Assembly: GCA_903891365.1 (NCBI GenBank)
Contig: CAITEG010000042.1
Span: 1 to 12,557, forward strand
Direction: 5' to 3'
DNA: 12,557 nt
Origin: an uncultured bacterium
GTDB taxonomy: Bacteria > Patescibacteriota > Minisyncoccia > Phycocordibacterales > UBA9973
In this document: one piece after another, positions 1-7,100 of the stretch
Layout: every line of letters begins with the position of its first letter
How positions within the stretch are numbered: position 1 is the first letter of the stretch
Notes under the pieces: model-generated
What the model saw: the letters and a program-made list of their open reading frames with translations, nothing else
What the model was told of the DNA's origin: nothing
The model's database searches: none
Program-made: the position numbers and the translations under genes

Positions 1-210
1 AAAAATCGGACTTTCTTTTATATGATTCCCCACTTCATCAAGTGATGAAGTTGCTCCATCGACGGTCTTTCTAAGATCTTCTGAGATTTTAGAAAAGTTT
101 CTCATTGTTTTTATTAAATAAAAACCAATAATTATAAAAACAACTGTAAGTAAAATTACAGATATAGAGCTGATAAAGAAGAAAACATCTGACTTTAAAA
201 TTGATTCCAT
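1..210 (-). CDS. Partial single-pass membrane protein, N-terminal 70 residues
   Basis: The reading frame starts at an ATG (208-210, minus strand) and stays open for exactly 70 codons to the window edge, so the C-terminus is missing. After a short polar start (MESILKSDVFF) there is one strong hydrophobic segment at about residues 11-33, rich in Ile, Val, Leu and Phe. A charged, polar stretch with coiled-coil character follows (KTMRNFSKISEDLRKTVDGATSSLDEV). This shape, an N-terminal membrane anchor followed by a helical cytoplasmic or extracellular tail, fits small hypothetical proteins with DUF948-like architecture, but I cannot assign a family or function. It lies 19 nt downstream of the HolA-like gene on the same strand and seems to have its own promoter, with a TATAAT box 6 nt before the ATG. 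No Shine-Dalgarno is visible. The frame and the membrane segment are seen directly. Its role is unknown. Confidence 0.75.
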   Translation of the reverse strand, partial: MESILKSDVFFFISSISVILLTVVFIIIGFYLIKTMRNFSKISEDLRKTVDGATSSLDEVGNHIKESPIF

Positions 211-216
211 AGATTA

Positions 217-244
217 ATTATACTCTTATCTACTTGGAAGACAA
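217..244 (-). promoter_or_regulatory. Predicted leaderless promoter of the left-edge membrane protein gene
   Basis: On the minus strand a perfect -10 box TATAAT lies at 222-217, with a -35-like TTGTCT (4 of 6 matches) at 244-239 and a 16 bp spacer. Only 6 nt separate the -10 box from the ATG at 210, so the expected transcription start falls on or next to the A of the start codon. The -35 lies within the end of the upstream HolA-like gene. Confidence 0.5.
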
Positions 245-868
245 CGAACTCAGTATAAACTGTTCAAGGCTGACAGTCATATCCTCCTCCCCTCTGTGAG
301 CTTTATGGTAAAGGGTGATGATTCTACTTGATTGCTGTTTGAGTTCATTTTTAGTAAAAGTATTTGAGCTAGAGAGTAATAAGCTCTTAATCTTCCAGAA
401 GAGAACCCCAGCTATAGCTTCAGGTTCTACCCCATCTTCTAAGCTTTTATTGTACAAGACCCAAGTCCCCACTTTGTCCTTCTTGGCAAAAGAATCTGTA
501 AGACTAAAAATATTGAACTTTTCTTTTGAAATTATTTTCTTATCTTCAAAAATCTTTATACTTCCATATTTCTTGTATTTATCCTGAATTGTTTTAAGTA
601 ATTTGTCTTCGTTGAAAACAAATATAGTACCAGAAGCTTGCATGAGAGAAAGTTCTTTTGTTGTGAAACTAATATTATTTTCACCTAATATATTTTCTCC
701 TATTATTACAGGTGACCCACTGAAAAGATCTACACTATAGCAGTAATTAATAATTTGATCTTTATTTATTTCTTCTCCTCTAAGAAAAAAGCTCTCGCGA
801 CCACTCGTGAGTTCTTTCATAAAAATACTTTTATTTTTTATGTCCCCTCCTACTAGAATGTGTATCAT
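230..868 (-). CDS. Short DNA polymerase III delta subunit-like protein (HolA-like)
   Basis: A protein of 212 residues if started at the ATG at 866-868. A TTG start 6 nt upstream would add two residues, but the ATG gives a classic 4-nt ATGA overlap with the preceding methyltransferase gene, so I prefer it. The N-terminus (MIHILVGGDIKNKSIFMKEL) resembles the 'polypeptide plus grab the DNA-loading partner' start of delta-family clamp-loader subunits. The C-terminal part (FSLTDSFAKKDKVGTWVLYNKSLEDG, AGVLFWKIKSLLL, LYHKAHRGE) matches the helical domain of HolA, where KxGxA, LxxQ and YHxxHRGE-like patterns recur. Canonical HolA is about 340 residues, so this protein is roughly two thirds of that, with the middle shortened. 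In the clamp loader delta opens the beta sliding clamp. Whether this short form still does so is inference. Translation is probably coupled to the upstream gene, because no Shine-Dalgarno is seen. Assignment is by pattern only, and other AAA-like or unknown functions are possible. Confidence 0.55.
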   Translation of the reverse strand: MIHILVGGDIKNKSIFMKELTSGRESFFLRGEEINKDQIINYCYSVDLFSGSPVIIGENILGENNISFTTKELSLMQASGTIFVFNEDKLLKTIQDKYKKYGSIKIFEDKKIISKEKFNIFSLTDSFAKKDKVGTWVLYNKSLEDGVEPEAIAGVLFWKIKSLLLSSSNTFTKNELKQQSSRIITLYHKAHRGEEDMTVSLEQFILSSLSSK

Positions 869-1362
869 AGCCAATCTTTTACTTTCTTTTTGTAATCAAC
901 AAAAGCATCTCCGTATCTTTCCTCTAAAATAACATCCTGCTTTTTAATAAAAAATAGTTTTGAGATAATATATGTTATCAAAATAAATAAAACAGAAAAA
1001 GATGAGTGTATTAAAAACCCAAAACCTAATATCGCCACAGTAAGTCCAAGATTTGTAGGATTCCTAGTATATTTATATGGACCATGCAAAAAGAAATTCA
1101 CATCTCTATCTGAAACAACCTTACCAACTTTTCTTGTTGTTTTCTGTGACCAGTAGACAATGATAGTTCCAACTACAAGCAAGAAAAGTCCAACATATTC
1201 ATAGGCGACACCTTTAAACAAATTTACAGAGAATATGATATCAAAGATTACCCCTAACACAACAGCAAAGAAGAACATAATATAAGAATTAGAAAGGAGA
1301 ACGTGGACTACTCCATAGACAGGCTTTTTCTCTTGGTTTAAATTTTGGTTATTTTTGTCCAT
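865..1362 (-). CDS. Isoprenylcysteine carboxyl methyltransferase / phospholipid methyltransferase family membrane protein
   Basis: An integral membrane protein of 165 residues. Hydrophobic segments lie at about 24-47, 55-72 and 104-139 (probably two spans). The family signature follows the second span: GPYKYTRNP at 94-102, which in ICMT/PEMT-type enzymes (Pfam PEMT/ICMT) forms part of the S-adenosylmethionine pocket. A C-terminal acidic pair E147-E148 and YGDAFVDYKKKV (150-161) correspond to the family's EExxLxxxFGxxYxxY end. Bacterial members with this layout are common, and their substrates (lipid, isoprenoid or small molecule) usually cannot be predicted. An AGGA Shine-Dalgarno-like motif at 1373-1370 lies 7 nt before the ATG. 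A TGA-TAGGAT extended -10-like string overlaps it, so a nearby promoter is possible too. The gene follows polA after 34 nt and overlaps the next gene by ATGA (stop TGA), suggesting a polA-methyltransferase-HolA-like transcript. Confidence 0.8.
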   Translation of the reverse strand: MDKNNQNLNQEKKPVYGVVHVLLSNSYIMFFFAVVLGVIFDIIFSVNLFKGVAYEYVGLFLLVVGTIIVYWSQKTTRKVGKVVSDRDVNFFLHGPYKYTRNPTNLGLTVAILGFGFLIHSSFSVLFILITYIISKLFFIKKQDVILEERYGDAFVDYKKKVKDWL

Positions 1363-1396
1363 ATATTAATCCTATCACAGCCATAAAATTATGCCA

Positions 1397-3856
1397 CTAC
1401 TTTAATTCTCCCCAATTTTTACCAAAACCAACAGATACATCGAGTGGTACAGGGGTCATATTTACAAGGAATTCACCAGGAATAACATCAATCATAGCCT
1501 TTTTTATAATCTTGATAGCTTGGTCTAATTTGTCTTCTTTTATCTCATACACAAGCTCGTCATGAACCTGAAGGACAATCCTAGCCTCATCTATAATACC
1601 AGCCTTCTTTAATTCTTCTTCTGTTCTCCTCATTCCAATCTTAATGATATCAGCTGTAGCTGTCCCCTGTATCGGTGCATTAGTGGCCATACGCTCAGCC
1701 ATCGCTCGCATAAATGGTAGTGGGGAGTTTATTGCCGGAAAGTATCTCTTTCTCCCAAAGAGAGTTTTTGTATATCCATTTTTCCTAGCAAAAACTTTTA
1801 TACTTTCTAAGTAGTCGGCAATGGTTGGAAACTGTTTAAAATAATTATCATAGAATATCTGTGCCTCTTTTCTGTTTGTATTTAGATTTGCAGTTAAGGC
1901 TGTGACTCCCATACCATAAAGAATTCCGAAGTTAATAACTTTTGCGCGGCGACGCATATCAGCAGTCACTTCTGCCTCTGGCACATTGAAAACTTTCATC
2001 GCTACCGCACTATGAATATCTCTACCTTCAGTAAATGTTTTTATAAAGAATGAGTCTTGCGACAATAAAGCAGAGATACGAAGCTCAACTTGCGAGTAGT
2101 CAAAAGACGCGAGAGTGTAGCCCTTCTCAGCGATAAATGCATCTCTTATCTTTTTTCCTCGTTCTGTTTTAGTTGGAATATTTTGTAAGTTTGGATTGTT
2201 TGAAGAGAATCTACCTGTCGTTGTCCCATACTGAAGGAACTTGGCATGCAGGCGTCCGTCCTTCCCTACCAAAGAAGGTATGGTATCTAGGTAAGTTCCA
2301 AGTAGTTTTTGTAATTCTCTGTGTTCTAGTATCTTATCAATAATAGGATGAAGATCTTTCAACTTTTCTAGTTCACTTTCTTTTGTCGAACGAGCGCCCC
2401 CTGTTGTCTTCTTCATTTTAATACCGAGAGACTTACCGTCAACTTCTCCGAGCTTCATCTCATCAAAAAGGATCTCGCCTAATTGCTTAGGAGAATTAAT
2501 GTTGAACTCTCTGCCGGCATAATTCCAAATCTCTTTTTCTATTTTAGAAAGCTCACTGTGATAATCTTTTGAAAGCTTATTTAAATACTCTATGTCTATC
2601 TTGATTCCAAGCTTTTCCATCTTCTCTATTATTGGAACTATTGGTAATTCAATATTTTTATAGACATATTCGAGGCCTTCTTTCTTTATGTCTTCTTCCA
2701 TTTTATCTATAGCCTCATCTATAAAACCACTACCTTTGTATTCTATGCAGTCATTTATATCTGGATTAGACTTCTCAGAGTTGAGTAACCAAAAAGCAAT
2801 TTTTGCTTTTTCTATATCTTCATTTTGATGTGGCGAAACAGGAGCGAGATAATTTTTATCAGGGGCCTGCGCCCTTAGGGTAAAGCTGTGAAAATTCTCT
2901 CGCTCCTGTGAAGCCTTTTCTAGTTTAATATCACCATCCAATATTCTCAAAAATCTACTCTGCAAACTTTTAAATTCCATTTTCTTAAAAAATTCTTCGG
3001 CCTTCTTCGTATCCACTTCTTCTCTCCAGGTTTTTACTGGAAGTTTAAAATCTATCGGTGCATCGCGTCTGATAGTTGCAAGAGTCTTTGAAAAGATAGC
3101 TTCATCCTCACCTTCTTTAAGAAGATTTAGAACCCTCTCTGTAACACCAAGAGTTTTGAAAACTTCTGGAGCTTTCTTAATATCCTTATACATTTTCTCT
3201 ATCGTTCCATACTTAGATATTAGAATACTGGCTGTCTTCTCTCCTATACCTTTGATTCCTATAATATTGTCCGACGGATCTCCTCGTAACCCTTTATAGT
3301 CTGGAAGATAAATAGGATCAAAACCGAAGCGTTCCTTTACTTTTTCTTCATTATATAGAATTGTATCGTTGATTCCTTTCTTGAGTGTATACACTTGAAC
3401 CTTACTTCCATCTACTAGCTGAAGTGTATCCATATCACCAGAAGCAATTACTACATTCAAGTCTTTCATTAATTTTGTCTCTTCTACTATCGTACCTAAA
3501 AGATCATCAGCCTCAAATCCTTCACACTCATACATAGGGATAGAAAGTGCTTGGAAGAACTCTCTTGAGCGTATAAGCTGAGCCACTAGAGCATCATCGG
3601 CTTTCGCACGACCAGCTTTATAGTCATCATAAGCGATGTGTCTAAAAGTCTTCTTGGGTAAGTCATAACAAGCGATTATATGGTCAGGCTTAAGCTCGGT
3701 GATAATCTTAAAAAGCATCGTGGCAAGGCCGTATATAGCCCCTGTCGGCTCACCATTTGAATTCATAAACTCAGGCAGAGCATGGTAAGCACGGTGAATT
3801 ATCGCATGAGTATCAAGCAATACAAGCTTCTTTTTATCTTCTTTTTTAGTTGCCAT
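1397..3856 (-). CDS. polA: DNA polymerase I without a functional proofreading domain
   Basis: An 819-residue family A polymerase that fills gaps and removes RNA primers and damaged 5' ends. Residues 10-300 are the 5'-3' flap exonuclease: LLDTHAIIHRAYHAL with D15, a CYDLP site, EADD at 115-118, SGDMD at 139-143 and the helix-hairpin-helix region LRGDPSDNIIGIKGIGEKTA (190-209). Residues about 400-819 are the polymerase: TGRFSSNNPNLQNIP at 547-561, motif A DYSQVELRI with D586, motif B with R635, K639, F643 and Y647, and motif C QVHDELVYE with D766-E767. Phe at 643 is the usual dideoxy-discriminating residue. Between the domains only about 100 residues remain, against about 190 in E. coli, with no D-x-E exonuclease motif, so 3'-5' proofreading is absent, as in Taq polymerase. 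The start ATG lies 6 nt after a TATACT box and no close Shine-Dalgarno is present (GGGAG is 12 nt away). It follows tsaE by 58 nt. Confidence 0.97.
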   Translation of the reverse strand: MATKKEDKKKLVLLDTHAIIHRAYHALPEFMNSNGEPTGAIYGLATMLFKIITELKPDHIIACYDLPKKTFRHIAYDDYKAGRAKADDALVAQLIRSREFFQALSIPMYECEGFEADDLLGTIVEETKLMKDLNVVIASGDMDTLQLVDGSKVQVYTLKKGINDTILYNEEKVKERFGFDPIYLPDYKGLRGDPSDNIIGIKGIGEKTASILISKYGTIEKMYKDIKKAPEVFKTLGVTERVLNLLKEGEDEAIFSKTLATIRRDAPIDFKLPVKTWREEVDTKKAEEFFKKMEFKSLQSRFLRILDGDIKLEKASQERENFHSFTLRAQAPDKNYLAPVSPHQNEDIEKAKIAFWLLNSEKSNPDINDCIEYKGSGFIDEAIDKMEEDIKKEGLEYVYKNIELPIVPIIEKMEKLGIKIDIEYLNKLSKDYHSELSKIEKEIWNYAGREFNINSPKQLGEILFDEMKLGEVDGKSLGIKMKKTTGGARSTKESELEKLKDLHPIIDKILEHRELQKLLGTYLDTIPSLVGKDGRLHAKFLQYGTTTGRFSSNNPNLQNIPTKTERGKKIRDAFIAEKGYTLASFDYSQVELRISALLSQDSFFIKTFTEGRDIHSAVAMKVFNVPEAEVTADMRRRAKVINFGILYGMGVTALTANLNTNRKEAQIFYDNYFKQFPTIADYLESIKVFARKNGYTKTLFGRKRYFPAINSPLPFMRAMAERMATNAPIQGTATADIIKIGMRRTEEELKKAGIIDEARIVLQVHDELVYEIKEDKLDQAIKIIKKAMIDVIPGEFLVNMTPVPLDVSVGFGKNWGELK

Positions 3857-3862
3857 ATGCTA

Positions 3863-3891
3863 AGTATACTCCCGATTTCTTATGCGGTAAA
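3863..3891 (-). promoter_or_regulatory. Possible leaderless polA promoter
   Basis: On the minus strand TATACT (3868-3863, 5 of 6) lies exactly 17 bp after TTTACC (3891-3886, 4 of 6 to TTGACA). Six nt separate the -10 from the polA ATG at 3856, which puts the expected start on the ATG itself. The -35 lies inside the inverted repeat at 3873-3907. A GGGAG at 3873-3869 could instead be a distant Shine-Dalgarno (12 nt spacing) in a readthrough tsaE-polA transcript. Confidence 0.4.
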
Positions 3892-3907
3892 CCGCATGTA
3901 GAAATCG
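3873..3907 (-). repeat. Two-part inverted repeat (hairpin) between tsaE and polA
   Basis: An outer stem CGATTTCT (3873-3880) pairs with AGAAATCG (3900-3907), and an inner stem ATGCGGT (3882-3888) pairs with ACCGCAT (3891-3897). They are separated only by a 1-nt and a 2-nt bulge. It begins 7 nt after the tsaE stop codon. No U-run follows on the minus strand, so it is a poor intrinsic terminator. It could be an mRNA structure, or an operator overlapping the suggested polA -35. Confidence 0.75.
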
Positions 3908-3914
3908 CAGTCCT

Positions 3915-4358
3915 TTAGGGGCAAAGATTTATTTTTAGATTTCTGGTTGTCTCGTTTTTGTGTTCTATTTGTATTTTATGGGCATCTACGCAAACACAAT
4001 CAGGTACATTTTCTGGCCATTCCATTATCACAAGACTGTCCTTAACTTTGATTAGTTCTTCCCAACCTAGGTTTAAAAGTTCTTTACTGTTCTTCAGTCT
4101 GTAGGCATCTATGTGAATTAGTTTCTTAAATCTTTTATTTTTTGTTTTATATATTTTCATAATAACAAAAGTTGGCGAAATTATTCTTTCTATAATTCCG
4201 AGCTGTTTTGCTATTTCTTTTGTGAGCGTTGTCTTCCCTGCTCCTAGGTCACCTGAGAGAGTTACGAGAGTTGCTGCATCTTTAACACCCATACTTATTT
4301 TTTCAAGTATTTCTTTTGCAATCTCTTTTATATTGTCTTCTTTCAGTTCTTTTTCCAT
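3915..4358 (-). CDS. tsaE: tRNA threonylcarbamoyladenosine biosynthesis ATPase TsaE
   Basis: A 147-residue P-loop ATPase, normal length for the family. TsaE works with TsaB and TsaD (and TsaC) to make N6-threonylcarbamoyladenosine at position 37 of ANN-decoding tRNAs. ATP hydrolysis by TsaE resets the TsaBD complex. Visible motifs in order: Walker A SGDLGAGKTTLTK (35-47), SPTF (61-64, a TsaE signature), HIDAYRL (82-88, carrying the Walker B-like Asp) and the conserved MEWPE (112-116). The N-terminus is helical and charged, and the C-terminal tail is short. A TATAAT box lies 8 nt before the ATG and no Shine-Dalgarno is visible, so the mRNA may be leaderless. The partners TsaB and TsaD are not in the window. 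The gene lies between a large surface-protein gene upstream and polA downstream, on the same strand but apparently with separate promoters. Confidence 0.95.
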   Translation of the reverse strand: MEKELKEDNIKEIAKEILEKISMGVKDAATLVTLSGDLGAGKTTLTKEIAKQLGIIERIISPTFVIMKIYKTKNKRFKKLIHIDAYRLKNSKELLNLGWEELIKVKDSLVIMEWPENVPDCVCVDAHKIQIEHKNETTRNLKINLCP

Positions 4359-4366
4359 ATCTATAT

Positions 4367-4395
4367 ATTATATACTAACACACCCATCATATGAA
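4367..4395 (-). promoter_or_regulatory. Predicted tsaE promoter with -10 box 8 nt before the ATG
   Basis: On the minus strand a perfect TATAAT (4372-4367) is followed by 8 nt and the tsaE ATG. A -35-like TTCATA (4395-4390, 4 of 6) lies 17 bp upstream, within the loop side of the hairpin at 4378-4409. This predicts a leader of at most about 2 nt. Confidence 0.5.
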
Positions 4396-4409
4396 TATGA
4401 TGGGTGTGT
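4378..4409 (-). terminator. Perfect 15-bp hairpin after the surface-protein gene, terminator-like
   Basis: ACACACCCATCATAT (4378-4392) is the exact reverse complement of 4395-4409, with a GA centre. It begins 6 nt after the stop codon of the 848-residue protein, where a transcription terminator is expected. No U-run follows on the minus strand (TTAGTATATAA), so termination, mRNA 3'-end protection or both are possible. It abuts the tsaE promoter. Confidence 0.6.
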
Positions 4410-4414
4410 ATATA

Positions 4415-6961
4415 TTAATGTGTAGGTGTACTGTTTCCACTTTTTGAGTAGACAGAACGGACGATGAGTATCAATAATAATATTATTAGAATTATTATTA
4501 ACCATCCTATAAGCCCGATAGAGAATATTCCTGCAAAGAATGCACTAGCACCTAGATTACTATTTGCATCAACTACCATTTGTTTTGGTACGTTGAAGGC
4601 GTAAGCCATAGCATTCTCTTGAGCACCGTTACTATTTGTATATACAAGGATTGCGGTAGTTACTATCTGAGCACTGTTGGCTGGGACAGAATCTACTTTT
4701 GCTTGAATGTATATAACTCCCTCTTGTCCCTTATCTAAGTCTTCTATAAGAGCTGAAAGTGTATGAGTGTCTACAGAGTAAGTTCCACGAGATGCGTTTA
4801 CGAGTGTAATGTTTGAAGGAAGAACTACTTGAATCATTGGCTTTGTGAGCTTACTCTTACCAATGTTCTTGTAAGTTACTGTATAGTCCATAGTATCTCC
4901 TGTTCCTATAAGCTCATATTTATTTGTAATACTAAGCATTATTGGAGAAGAAGTTCCTACTACTGTAGTACCTTGTATTACGATAGGGGTCACTACTCCT
5001 GCGCCAAGTGTTCTGAATACTTCTATACTTCCTCTTGATGTTCCGTTTGAACTTTCACTAACAGCACGGAAATAATAGATTGTATTTGAATTAAGTCCTG
5101 TTATGAAGTCATTCATACTACTATTACCAACGGTTGTTTTTGAGTTTGTTCTTTGTCCAAGATCTGTAGTTGTACCATACTCAAAGTAAGTATTTGAATT
5201 ATAGTAACTACTGTTTGTGATATAGCCGTTTAGTTGTGCACCAGAGGTAGTGATGTTTGTCGCAATTGTTGTAACAACATTCTTATTTACATATATAGGT
5301 GTGATAGAACCTCCTGTAGTTGTAAATGTAATCTGTGTGCCACGGTAAGTCTGACTATTGTTTGTGTTTTGAGCAACCATACAGTAATTGTATGTTGTGT
5401 TTGGAGATAAGTTGTAGACAGTTGTAGAAGTACTTGAAGAAGACTGACTATACTTGTTACCATACTGAGCTCCATAACATGGGAACTCTATCCATGAGTT
5501 CACAAGTGAACCATTACTACTTACGTATCCAGAAACTGTGGCACTAGTGTCACTAATGTTTGATGGGTAGTATGTAGAAACTGAAGGAGTGTTGTAGTTG
5601 TTGTAAATACATGAGCCATAACTTCCGTAGTTACTTGCGGCTGTATCTAAACATCTGTTGTTATTATTATTGTAAACACATGAACCATATCCTAGATAAT
5701 TACTTGCTGAAGAATCACGACAGATAGTCTGGTTGTAAATACATGAACCATAGCTCAAGTAGTTACTTGCAGATGAATCACGACAAATTTGTTGAACAGG
5801 TGTGTAGTAACATGGTAATGCTCCTCCGTAGTTACTTGCAGAAGAGTCTGTACAGACTCTAACTGGGTAAGTACATGGAAGTGAATAACGATAATTACTT
5901 GCCCCTGGATCCATACATACTCTTACAGGATACTCACATGGTAGTAAGCCTCTGTAGTTTGTAGCACTTGAATCCTGACAGTATCTTTGTGTTACTGGAT
6001 AAGTACATGGAAGTCCCCCATTGTAGTTATTTGCGTTTGTATCTTTACATAGTTGTGGTGGGTAAACACAAGGGATTGCTCCATTGTAGTTACTTGCGGC
6101 TGGGTCCTTACAAAGCTGGGCTGGATAAGTACAAGGGATTGCTCCATTATAGTTAGAAGCGGCAGTATCTTTACAAAGTTGTGCAGGGTAAGTACATGGA
6201 AGTGATCCATTGTAATTAGAAGCTGCAGTGTCTTTACATAATTGAGCTGGGTAAGTACAAGAACCTACAGCACGATAATTACTTGCTGCTGGGTCCTGAC
6301 ATGTCTGTGCAGGATAAGTACAAGGAAGTGCTCCGTTGTAATTTGTTGCGGAAGTATCTTTACAAAGTTGTGGAGCGACAGTTGTTCCTACTTTGAATAC
6401 AACTAAGATATAACCATAGTCATTCCAACCAGTAGGTACACTACCAATCTTTAAACTTCCACCGTTTTGCATAACACTACCGTTTTGTCCGTAAAGCATC
6501 GCAGAATCAGTATCACTATTTATAGCATTCTTATCTTTCATCCAGTGTGCTGAGCTGTAAGTAAGTGTCTGACTACTGTTTAGACTTAAGTTTACTGTTC
6601 CAAGACTTGTACTACCTTGATCTGAATATATTTGTCCAGAGAAAGAGTAGTTTGTAGAAGGACCAGTTCCAGAAGCGGATAAAGTAGCACTTACATTTGT
6701 AAGAGTACTAGCTGTATTGTTGTGATAAAACAAAGCCACGTTTATAGTGTCACCTGCAGATGCAGTGACGGACTGTCTTGTCCAACAATTCCATTGTCCA
6801 TCAGCAATACCTACCCCTGTAGTGTAGTTCCCTATTGCTATACTAGGACAGTCTCCAGATTGTCCATTAAATGGACCTGAAGCAAAAACACTCTGAATTC
6901 CTGTAAACAGGAAAGCAAAAGTTAAGAGACCAACTATTATTTTTTTCATATAATTTTTCAT
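4415..6961 (-). CDS. Secreted, membrane-anchored surface protein with 12 Cys-paired repeats and FN3-like domains
   Basis: An 848-residue protein with a Sec signal peptide (residues 1-27, basic start, hydrophobic core, VFA end). Residues 30-195 look like a beta-rich domain. Residues 200-455 hold twelve repeats of the form C-x-D-x-x-A-x-N-Y-x5-C-x-Y, each with two Cys 14 residues apart. Two fibronectin type III-like domains follow (about 458-548 and 555-652, the latter with YFEYGTTTDLG and YYFRAVSESSNGTSRG). Next is a DUF11-like beta domain (about 672-795, with MDYTVTYKNIG). It ends with one membrane span (808-835) and a short basic tail. All 28 visible Cys sit in the exported part, and the even number fits disulfides. 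The layout suggests an anchored stalk or adhesin exposed outside the cell. Function is inferred. A second ATG 12 nt inside (residue 5) would give an equally good signal peptide. A consensus promoter precedes it, but no Shine-Dalgarno. Confidence 0.85.
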   Translation of the reverse strand: MKNYMKKIIVGLLTFAFLFTGIQSVFASGPFNGQSGDCPSIAIGNYTTGVGIADGQWNCWTRQSVTASAGDTINVALFYHNNTASTLTNVSATLSASGTGPSTNYSFSGQIYSDQGSTSLGTVNLSLNSSQTLTYSSAHWMKDKNAINSDTDSAMLYGQNGSVMQNGGSLKIGSVPTGWNDYGYILVVFKVGTTVAPQLCKDTSATNYNGALPCTYPAQTCQDPAASNYRAVGSCTYPAQLCKDTAASNYNGSLPCTYPAQLCKDTAASNYNGAIPCTYPAQLCKDPAASNYNGAIPCVYPPQLCKDTNANNYNGGLPCTYPVTQRYCQDSSATNYRGLLPCEYPVRVCMDPGASNYRYSLPCTYPVRVCTDSSASNYGGALPCYYTPVQQICRDSSASNYLSYGSCIYNQTICRDSSASNYLGYGSCVYNNNNNRCLDTAASNYGSYGSCIYNNYNTPSVSTYYPSNISDTSATVSGYVSSNGSLVNSWIEFPCYGAQYGNKYSQSSSSTSTTVYNLSPNTTYNYCMVAQNTNNSQTYRGTQITFTTTGGSITPIYVNKNVVTTIATNITTSGAQLNGYITNSSYYNSNTYFEYGTTTDLGQRTNSKTTVGNSSMNDFITGLNSNTIYYFRAVSESSNGTSRGSIEVFRTLGAGVVTPIVIQGTTVVGTSSPIMLSITNKYELIGTGDTMDYTVTYKNIGKSKLTKPMIQVVLPSNITLVNASRGTYSVDTHTLSALIEDLDKGQEGVIYIQAKVDSVPANSAQIVTTAILVYTNSNGAQENAMAYAFNVPKQMVVDANSNLGASAFFAGIFSIGLIGWLIIILIILLLILIVRSVYSKSGNSTPTH
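5597..6364 (-). repeat. Tandem 63-69 bp coding repeats, 12 copies
   Basis: These are the DNA repeats encoding residues 200-455 of the surface protein. Most units are 21 codons (63 bp), with a few of 23. Neighbouring units near 6050-6260 are nearly identical, while the outer ones have diverged and keep only the C, D, A, NY and C-Y positions. The units stay in frame, as expected for expansion by unequal recombination or slippage under protein-level selection. Confidence 0.9.
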
Positions 6962-6995
6962 ATTAATTTAATAATTTCGATTAATTTATACTGGT

Positions 6996-7024
6996 ATTAT
7001 ATCATAATAAGATGAATATGTCAA
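6996..7024 (-). promoter_or_regulatory. Consensus sigma70 promoter of the surface-protein gene
   Basis: On the minus strand a perfect -35 TTGACA (7024-7019), a 17 bp spacer and a perfect -10 TATAAT (7001-6996), preceded by TGA as an extended -10. The expected start is near 6989, giving a leader of about 28 nt that contains no Shine-Dalgarno. It is the best match to consensus in the window. Confidence 0.85.
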
Positions 7025-7030
7025 TATTCA
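7013..7030. promoter_or_regulatory. 18-bp palindrome over the -35 box, possible operator
   Basis: TGAATAT (7013-7019) and ATATTCA (7024-7030) form a perfect 7-bp inverted repeat with a 4-nt centre, covering the whole -35 box of the surface-protein promoter. The position fits a repressor site. Being AT-rich, it could also arise by chance. Confidence 0.4.
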
Positions 7031-7100
7031 CATTATGACTATTACCTGGCTAATTTACAACTTTAAACCTTCAACGTCAACCGTTAAAGACTTAAAGAAG

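Noticed and set aside
865..867. Recoded UGA (glycine) as in Gracilibacteria or Absconditabacteria
   Set aside because: TGA ends the methyltransferase exactly in an ATGA overlap, and no long protein here has an internal in-frame TGA.
869..874. TTG start two codons upstream of the HolA-like gene
   Set aside because: The ATG at 866-868 gives the standard ATGA overlap and a better N-terminus.
5992..6210. Small open frames on both strands inside the Cys-repeat region
   Set aside because: They are open only because the repeat unit lacks stops in other frames. They have no start signals and no coherent product.
5597..6364. Regular repeats resembling a CRISPR array
   Set aside because: The repeats are coding, 63-69 bp units without unique spacers, and stay in frame in a protein with a signal peptide. 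No cas genes are present.
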